Origin: Xanthobacteraceae bacterium
Lineage (GTDB): Bacteria > Pseudomonadota > Alphaproteobacteria > Rhizobiales > Xanthobacteraceae
Assembly: GCA_030043175.1 (NCBI GenBank)
Contig: JASHYD010000783.1
Location: 1-8,932, forward strand
Direction of reading: 5' to 3'
DNA: 8,932 nucleotides
The notes under the pieces were generated by a model. The model saw only the letters and a program-made list of their open reading frames with translations. It had not been told where the DNA came from and searched no databases. The position numbers and the translations under genes were made by a program. Below, piece by piece: positions 4,899 through 8,932 of the stretch. How positions within the stretch are numbered: position 1 is the first letter of the stretch; the number at the start of each line of letters is the position of its first letter.

Positions 4899-6478
4899 CA
4901 ATATCCCATCGCGCAACCGTCCTTGCGACCGTCCGACGCACCGATCAGCACGCCGCGCTGCCAGTCGATGGCGATGGCCTGGGCGCCCCCCCACGGGCGC
5001 TCCCGCACCGCGGCGCGGTGACCGCGTTGCCTTAATCCATCGATCGTCGCGAGGGAAATCCCGCGCTCCACGATGGTGTCTTCACCCTCGTAAAATACCC
5101 GCGGCTGGTCGATCGCGGCCTGCAGGTCCATGGCATAGTCGACGAGGTTGGTGATGAGGTGGGCGTGTCCCATCGGCTGGAAGTGGGCGCCCATGACGCC
5201 GAACGCGATCTCGCAGCGTCCGTCCCGCGCGCCCAGCGCCGGAATGATGGTATTCATCGGCCGCTTCGACGGACCGATTGCATTGGGATGAGAGGGATCG
5301 ACCACGAAGCAGGCGCCGCGACTGTGCAGCATGATGCCGCTCTGTTCGGTGGCGATGCCGGAGCCGAACTCGCTAAACAGCGAATTGATGAACGATACCG
5401 CCATCTGGTCGCGGTCGACCACGGTGAGATATACGGTGTCGCTGCCGGGCGTCGGCGCATGGGGCAACTTCACCCGCCTGCGGGGGTCGATCTTGCCGGC
5501 AAGCTCGCGCGCAAAGCCTTTGTCGAGCAGCGACGACACCGCAACGCGCATGAACGGCGGATCGGCGACGTGGGTATCGCGCACCGCAAAGGCCAAGCGG
5601 GCGGCTTCGAGTGCGATATGAAGGCGCTCCGCTCCGATGGGGTCGAGTGAGGCGAGATCGAAATTCTCCAAGATATTGAGCAGCACGAGGGCCGCGAGTC
5701 CTTGTCCGTTGGGCGGCGGCTCGATGACGTCAAGCCCGCGATAATTCGCACCAACCGGGGTCACCTCCTCGCCGCGATGGCGGGCGAAATCATCTCGCGT
5801 CAGCCACGAGCCGCGCGGCGCCAGCGTCGCCACGATCTCGCTCGCAGCGCCCTCGTAAAAGGCCTTTGGCCCCCGCGCCGCAATCGCCTTTAGGGTGGCG
5901 GCCAGCCCCGGGAACCGCATGATATCACCTGCGGCCGGCGCCCGTCCCTGGACGAGAAAGTGCTGCGAGGCGCCCGGATCGGCGCGTAACGCGCGTTCCG
6001 AAAAACCCCAGTCATAGGCAACGCGCGGAGCTACGGGAAATCCGTATTCCGCATAACGGATCGCCGGGCCGAGAGCGCGGTCGAGCCCGAAACGGCCGTG
6101 GCTTTGAAGGATGGCCCACCAGGCCTCGACCGCTCCAGGCACCGTGACACTATGGGGCGAAAGCGGTTCGATGGCGCGCACGCCCCGGTCCCAAAGGATA
6201 TCGGGCCGCGCCACGGCAGCGGCGCGGCCTGAGCCGTTATAGCCCCAGATCGGCGCGCCCGGCTTCGCAACCAGGCAAAAGCAATCGCCACCGATCCCGG
6301 TCATGTGGGGCTCGACTACCGCAAGCGTCGCCGCTGCCGCGACGGCGGCATCGGCGGCGGTGCCGCCGGCCTTCAGGACGTCGATCGCAACCCCGCTCGC
6401 CAGCGGATGCGAGGTTGCCGCCATGCCCTCGCCCGCAAACACCGCGGAACGGCCTGGGCTGTGAAAGTCACGAGGCAT
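4898..6478 (-). CDS. Gamma-glutamyltransferase-family Ntn hydrolase
   Basis: A 526-aa proenzyme of the GGT family, which cleaves and transfers gamma-glutamyl groups (for example from glutathione) after self-processing. The large-subunit region shows MAATSHPLAS (19-28), GGTAADAAVAAAATLAVVEP (38-57) and TGIGGDCF (60-67). The predicted nucleophile is Thr348 in SDTVYLTVVD, giving a small subunit of 179 residues. Further conserved parts are NSLFSEFGSGI (365-375), KRPMNTIIPAL (405-415), and QPMGHAHLITNLVDYAMD (434-451). No signal peptide is visible, unlike periplasmic E. coli Ggt; this and the length recall the cytoplasmic YwrD-like branch. True substrate is therefore uncertain. The ATG at 6478 fits the family start (MPRDFHSPGRSAVFA), but there is no clear Shine-Dalgarno sequence upstream. 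The stop codon abuts the T-run behind phaR. It appears to be transcribed alone. Confidence 0.9.
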   Translation of the reverse strand: MPRDFHSPGRSAVFAGEGMAATSHPLASGVAIDVLKAGGTAADAAVAAAATLAVVEPHMTGIGGDCFCLVAKPGAPIWGYNGSGRAAAVARPDILWDRGVRAIEPLSPHSVTVPGAVEAWWAILQSHGRFGLDRALGPAIRYAEYGFPVAPRVAYDWGFSERALRADPGASQHFLVQGRAPAAGDIMRFPGLAATLKAIAARGPKAFYEGAASEIVATLAPRGSWLTRDDFARHRGEEVTPVGANYRGLDVIEPPPNGQGLAALVLLNILENFDLASLDPIGAERLHIALEAARLAFAVRDTHVADPPFMRVAVSSLLDKGFARELAGKIDPRRRVKLPHAPTPGSDTVYLTVVDRDQMAVSFINSLFSEFGSGIATEQSGIMLHSRGACFVVDPSHPNAIGPSKRPMNTIIPALGARDGRCEIAFGVMGAHFQPMGHAHLITNLVDYAMDLQAAIDQPRVFYEGEDTIVERGISLATIDGLRQRGHRAAVRERPWGGAQAIAIDWQRGVLIGASDGRKDGCAMGY

Positions 6479-6551
6479 TCTGATGCATGTTTAAGTTGCG
6501 CGCCATCCCGACTATCCACTAGCGCTCGCCGGACGCAGCGAGTGGGCGCCC

Positions 6552-6976
6552 TCATGCACCGGCGCCGCCCCCGCCCGTCATCAGAACGTCGCGCCGCGCG
6601 ACAGCAGCCCGGATACTGACCGCAAAGCCGCCGGCCACCTCGACGAAGCTGATGACAAGCAACAGGAAAACGTGCTCGACACCACTGCCTTAATGGCCCT
6701 GAACGCAATCAGCATGCCGCCGAATAAGATCTATCGACAGCACGTGATCCAGGATCGTCCGCCGGCCTGAGTGGCGGGCCGATCTCAACATATCGATCAG
6801 GAGAATGAGAACCGACCCCGCAGCAATCCGTCGCCTGGTGTGATTGACCATTCTCCTCCCGAAATCATGTAAACACGCCAGGTTTCATTGTTCCATGAGA
6901 ATGCCGGCATGAAGAACACGACGATGTTGTAGAGCGCGAACGGAAAGATTAGCAGCGGCACGCTGTTGCGGAACAT
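6552..6976 (-). pseudogene. Broken gene for a small four-helix membrane protein
   Basis: An intact start (ATG 6976, GGAG at the complement of 6985-6988, 8 bases upstream) opens MFRNSVPLLIFPFALYN, a clear membrane segment, and continues through WSITPGD before a stop at 6797. Reading in the other frames continues smoothly: AGSVLILLIDMLRSAR, then ILFGGMLIAFRAIKA, then FLLLVISFVEVAGGFAVSIR, ending at TGA 6552-6554. Together they give about 140 residues with four hydrophobic helices, like small hypothetical inner-membrane proteins I associate with Bradyrhizobium; function unknown. At least three single-base-type frameshifts are needed: near the GGGG run about 6820, an apparent extra A near 6722, and a short T-run near 6670. 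The family assignment is from memory; the coherent hydrophobic pattern across three frames is what the sequence shows. Sequencing error is possible, but the flanking genes are all intact. Confidence 0.65.
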
Positions 6977-7059
6977 CGGCCGGTCTCCGAGGAGCGGTGC
7001 GACACGCGTCGGCACCGTTCTTTAGCGCCCTCCGAAGTAACCCTCAAACGCAAGGCCGT

Positions 7060-7245
7060 TCACGCTTCGGTTTTGGGCTTGAGGACCTGGCGGCCGCGAT
7101 ACATTCCGGTCTTGAGGTCGATGTGGTGGGGACGGCGCAGTTCGCCCGAATCCTTGTCTTCTACGTAGGTTGGTGCCTTCAGGGCATCGGCGGAGCGCCG
7201 CATGCCACGTCGCGACGGCGACGTCTTCTTCTTAGGGACAGCCAT
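7060..7245 (-). CDS. rpmF: 50S ribosomal protein L32
   Basis: A complete 61-aa L32 that sits in the large ribosomal subunit. It has the diagnostic opening [18 protein letters not shown], the central Ala/Leu-rich part and the [16 protein letters not shown] motif near the C terminus. There are no zinc-binding cysteines, so it is the zinc-independent form common in alphaproteobacteria. The start is supported by AAGGAGA (complement of 7251-7257) 5 bases upstream. It is divergent from the dehydrogenase gene across 147 bases, which must contain its promoter, and precedes the broken membrane-protein gene in the same direction by 83 bases. No strong terminator is visible in that gap. Confidence 0.98.
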   Translation of the reverse strand: MAVPKKKTSPSRRGMRRSADALKAPTYVEDKDSGELRRPHHIDLKTGMYRGRQVLKPKTEA

Positions 7246-7392
7246 AGAGGTCTCCTTGCGGTCGTTGGAATACCGCGGTACGCACCCACCCCCATCCTGC
7301 CTCTAAGATGCGGGCGGGACGCCGGTGGAGAGGGACGACATGAAAGCCGGGCTTATAGTGGATGAGCCGTCGAGTGGCTAGGGGCAAAGCAA

Positions 7393-8310
7393 ATGGCAAA
7401 GCGAAGCAAGGGAACGGTCGGCGTTGTGGGGCTCGGCAACATGGGCGGCGCTTTTGCGCGTCACCTCGTCGCGGCCGGCTGGCGCGTGCTTGGTTTTGAC
7501 ATCGAAGCCAGCCGCCGCCGCGCCGCCGCGCGCGCCGGTGTCGAAATTGCGCCCGTGGAAACGCTTGCCGCAGTTGCGCCAGTCATCATTCTGAGCCTCC
7601 CGAACCCGCAGGCGCTCGATGCCACGGTGGCGGCGATCGCCCAACATGCGCGGCCGGGAAGCATGGTGGTGGAGGCGAGCACCTTCGGCCTCGACGACAA
7701 GCAACGCGCCGAAACCGCATTGCGCAAAGCCGGTCACGTGATGCTCGATTGTCCGGTGAGCGGCACCGGCGCTCAGGCCGCGGTCAAGGATGTCGTCATC
7801 TACGCGAGCGGGGACCCCAAGGCGATTGCCAAAACGAGGCGCGTGTTCTCGGAGTTTTCGCGCGCGACCTATGATGTGGGCGCGTTCGGCAACGGCAGCC
7901 GAATGAAATACGTGGCCAACCTGCTCGTCACGATCCACAATGTCGCCGCCGCCGAAGCGATGGTGCTGGGCATCAAGTCCGGGCTCGACCCGCAGATGGT
8001 CTACGACTTCGTGCGCACCGGCGCGGGCACGTCGCGGGTGTTCGAACTGCGAGGCCCGATGATGGTTGAGGACCGTTATGACAATGCCAGCATGAGCATC
8101 AAGCTCTACCACAAGGACATTGCCGTGATCGAAGATCATGCCGCCAAGCTGGGCGTGCCGACCCCATTGTTCTCGGCCAGCATTCCGGTTTACTCCGCTG
8201 CCCTTTCGATGGGTTACGGCGAGGAGGATACGGCATCGGTGTGCGGGGTGCTGCAGACGATGGCGGGGGTCAAGCGCGACAAGCCGGGTAAGCGCGCCAA
8301 ACGGCGCTGA
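7393..8310 (+). CDS. Beta-hydroxyacid dehydrogenase, 3-hydroxyisobutyrate dehydrogenase family
   Basis: A 305-aa cytoplasmic NAD(P)-dependent oxidoreductase. The N-terminal Rossmann domain has VGVVGLGNMGG (residues 9-19); Asp36 after the second strand (VLGFDIE) suggests NAD rather than NADP. Other family marks are DCPVSGTGAQA (119-129, substrate binding), the catalytic Lys172 in GNGSRMKYVANLL, and YHKDIAVIEDHA (239-250) with Lys241-Asp242. The C-terminal helical domain is complete and ends in a basic tail (KRDKPGKRAKRR). Family members act on 3-hydroxyisobutyrate, tartronate semialdehyde, 6-phosphogluconate-like or other beta-hydroxyacids; the substrate cannot be read from these motifs. TAGGGG at about 7379-7384 lies 8 bases before the ATG. 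The hydrolase gene follows in the same direction after 127 bases, too far for tight coupling and with its own possible promoter. Confidence 0.92.
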   Translation: MAKRSKGTVGVVGLGNMGGAFARHLVAAGWRVLGFDIEASRRRAAARAGVEIAPVETLAAVAPVIILSLPNPQALDATVAAIAQHARPGSMVVEASTFGLDDKQRAETALRKAGHVMLDCPVSGTGAQAAVKDVVIYASGDPKAIAKTRRVFSEFSRATYDVGAFGNGSRMKYVANLLVTIHNVAAAEAMVLGIKSGLDPQMVYDFVRTGAGTSRVFELRGPMMVEDRYDNASMSIKLYHKDIAVIEDHAAKLGVPTPLFSASIPVYSAALSMGYGEEDTASVCGVLQTMAGVKRDKPGKRAKRR

Positions 8311-8379
8311 ATGACTCATTTCGGCTGCCATTGCAAAGAGGCAAGGCACGGCGCGCAAGGGGTCAAGGTTATCGCGTCT

Positions 8380-8408
8380 TTGCCCACCCGTACCACTGTC
8401 GATAGGAT
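8380..8408 (+). promoter_or_regulatory. Candidate sigma70 promoter for the CocE-type gene
   Basis: TTGCCC (8380-8385) and TAGGAT (8403-8408) are separated by exactly 17 bases and each match the consensus box at 4 of 6 positions. Transcription would start about 8414-8416, giving a leader of some 23 bases. In GC-rich DNA such matches are common, so this is tentative. Confidence 0.3.
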
Positions 8409-8437
8409 CGCGTGCGTACGATGTTTGGGGAGTAACC

Positions 8438-8932
8438 ATGTCCTTGGGCGAGAACGCGCCGCGCAGCGGCGGTCGCAGGACGCACCAGCCGCGCAGCGGA
8501 TTTCGCGACGGCATGCATATCGACTGGGACGTTCCGATCGTCATGGATGATGGCGTGGTGCTGCGGGCGGACGTCTACCGGCCCGCGAAGGTGGGCAAAT
8601 TTCCGGTGATCCTCAGCTACGGGCCCTATGCCAAGGGGCTGGCGTTTCAGGAAGGCTATCCGAGCGCGTGGCAGCGCATGGTCAAGAAGCATCCCGATGT
8701 CGCTGCGGGCTCGACCAACAAGTATCAGAACTGGGAGGTGGTCGATCCGGAAAAATGGGTTTCGCACGATTATGCCAGCGTGCGCGTCGATTCGCGCGGC
8801 TGCGGCTGCTCGCCCGGCGTGATCGACCACTTCTCGCCCCGTGAGACCAAGGATTTCTACGATTGCATCGAATGGGCCGGCGTGCAGCCGTGGTCGAACG
8901 GCAAGGTCGGGCTTAACGGGATATCGTATTAT
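8438..8932 (+). CDS. CocE/NonD-family serine hydrolase, 5' part only
   Basis: The first 165 codons of an alpha/beta hydrolase of the CocE / X-Pro dipeptidyl-peptidase (S15) type; the window ends inside it. The ATG at 8438 follows GGGGAG (8427-8432) with 5 bases between. Visible marks are VPIVMDDGVVLRADVYRP (residues 32-49), PVILSYGPY (58-66), the glycine-rich DSRGCGCSPG (118-127) matching the family DSRGxGxSxG motif, TKDFYDCIEWAGVQPW (135-150), and the nucleophile elbow GISYY at the very end, where Ser163 would be the catalytic serine. The Asp and His of the triad and the C-terminal jelly-roll domain are beyond the window. Members cleave esters, amides or acyl-Pro bonds; the substrate is unknown. 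No signal peptide is seen, so a cytoplasmic location is likely. Confidence 0.9.
   Translation, partial: MSLGENAPRSGGRRTHQPRSGFRDGMHIDWDVPIVMDDGVVLRADVYRPAKVGKFPVILSYGPYAKGLAFQEGYPSAWQRMVKKHPDVAAGSTNKYQNWEVVDPEKWVSHDYASVRVDSRGCGCSPGVIDHFSPRETKDFYDCIEWAGVQPWSNGKVGLNGISYY

Noticed and set aside
7378..8544. 388-codon open frame on the minus strand opposite the dehydrogenase
   Set aside because: It is antisense to a complete beta-hydroxyacid dehydrogenase and the hydrolase start; composition is His/Arg-rich shadow sequence with no recognisable domain.
8311..8550. 79-codon frame starting right after the dehydrogenase stop
   Set aside because: No ribosome binding site of its own, no recognisable protein, and it overlaps the well-supported hydrolase start at 8438 in another frame.
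1..8932. CRISPR array or tRNA/rRNA gene
   Set aside because: No regularly spaced repeats of 23-40 bases and no cloverleaf or rRNA-like sequence was seen.

Overview
This window looks like chromosomal DNA from a high-GC alphaproteobacterium of the order Hyphomicrobiales, most like Bradyrhizobium or a relative in the Nitrobacteraceae/Xanthobacteraceae. The grounds are a GC-rich coding style, a small exported four-cysteine protein of the DUF3551 type (common in that group), an alphaproteobacterial L32 without zinc cysteines, and a divergent phaA/phaR pair of rhizobial type. This placement comes from family recognition only; no search was run.

Layout. 88-1065 (+) encodes a zinc-finger-less DnaJ/CbpA-type co-chaperone. 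A 423-base stretch with no supported gene follows, then a small secreted DUF3551-like protein (1489-1764, -). Next is an 812-base gap without a convincing gene, AT-rich in its middle part, with several short direct repeats and a hairpin. 2577-3752 (-) is a complete acetyl-CoA acetyltransferase (phaA). A 481-base divergent region separates it from phaR (4234-4866, +), the repressor of polyhydroxyalkanoate (PHA) synthesis. Inside that region, directly upstream of phaR, I read a frame-broken second copy of the PhaR DNA-binding domain (about 4036-4228). phaR converges on a gamma-glutamyltransferase-family gene (4898-6478, -). Upstream of that lies a second broken gene, for a small protein with about four membrane segments (6552-6976, -), then rpmF for ribosomal protein L32 (7060-7245, -). 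Divergent from rpmF are a beta-hydroxyacid dehydrogenase (7393-8310, +) and the first 165 codons of a CocE/NonD-type serine hydrolase (from 8438, +, cut by the window end).

How the genes relate. phaA makes acetoacetyl-CoA, the first step of PHB synthesis, and PhaR senses the polymer and controls PHA genes, so these two form a functional unit. The reductase phaB, which often follows phaA, is not here; a weak terminator-like hairpin and a long non-coding stretch follow instead. The other genes are a mix of housekeeping and catabolic functions with no clear shared pathway.

I see no CRISPR array, phage, insertion sequence, defence system or biosynthetic cluster. The most interesting signals are the decayed PhaR-domain copy, an 11-base AT-rich word repeated three times in the intergenic DNA on both sides of phaA, the near-perfect 54-bp in-frame duplication inside phaR, and the decayed membrane-protein gene.
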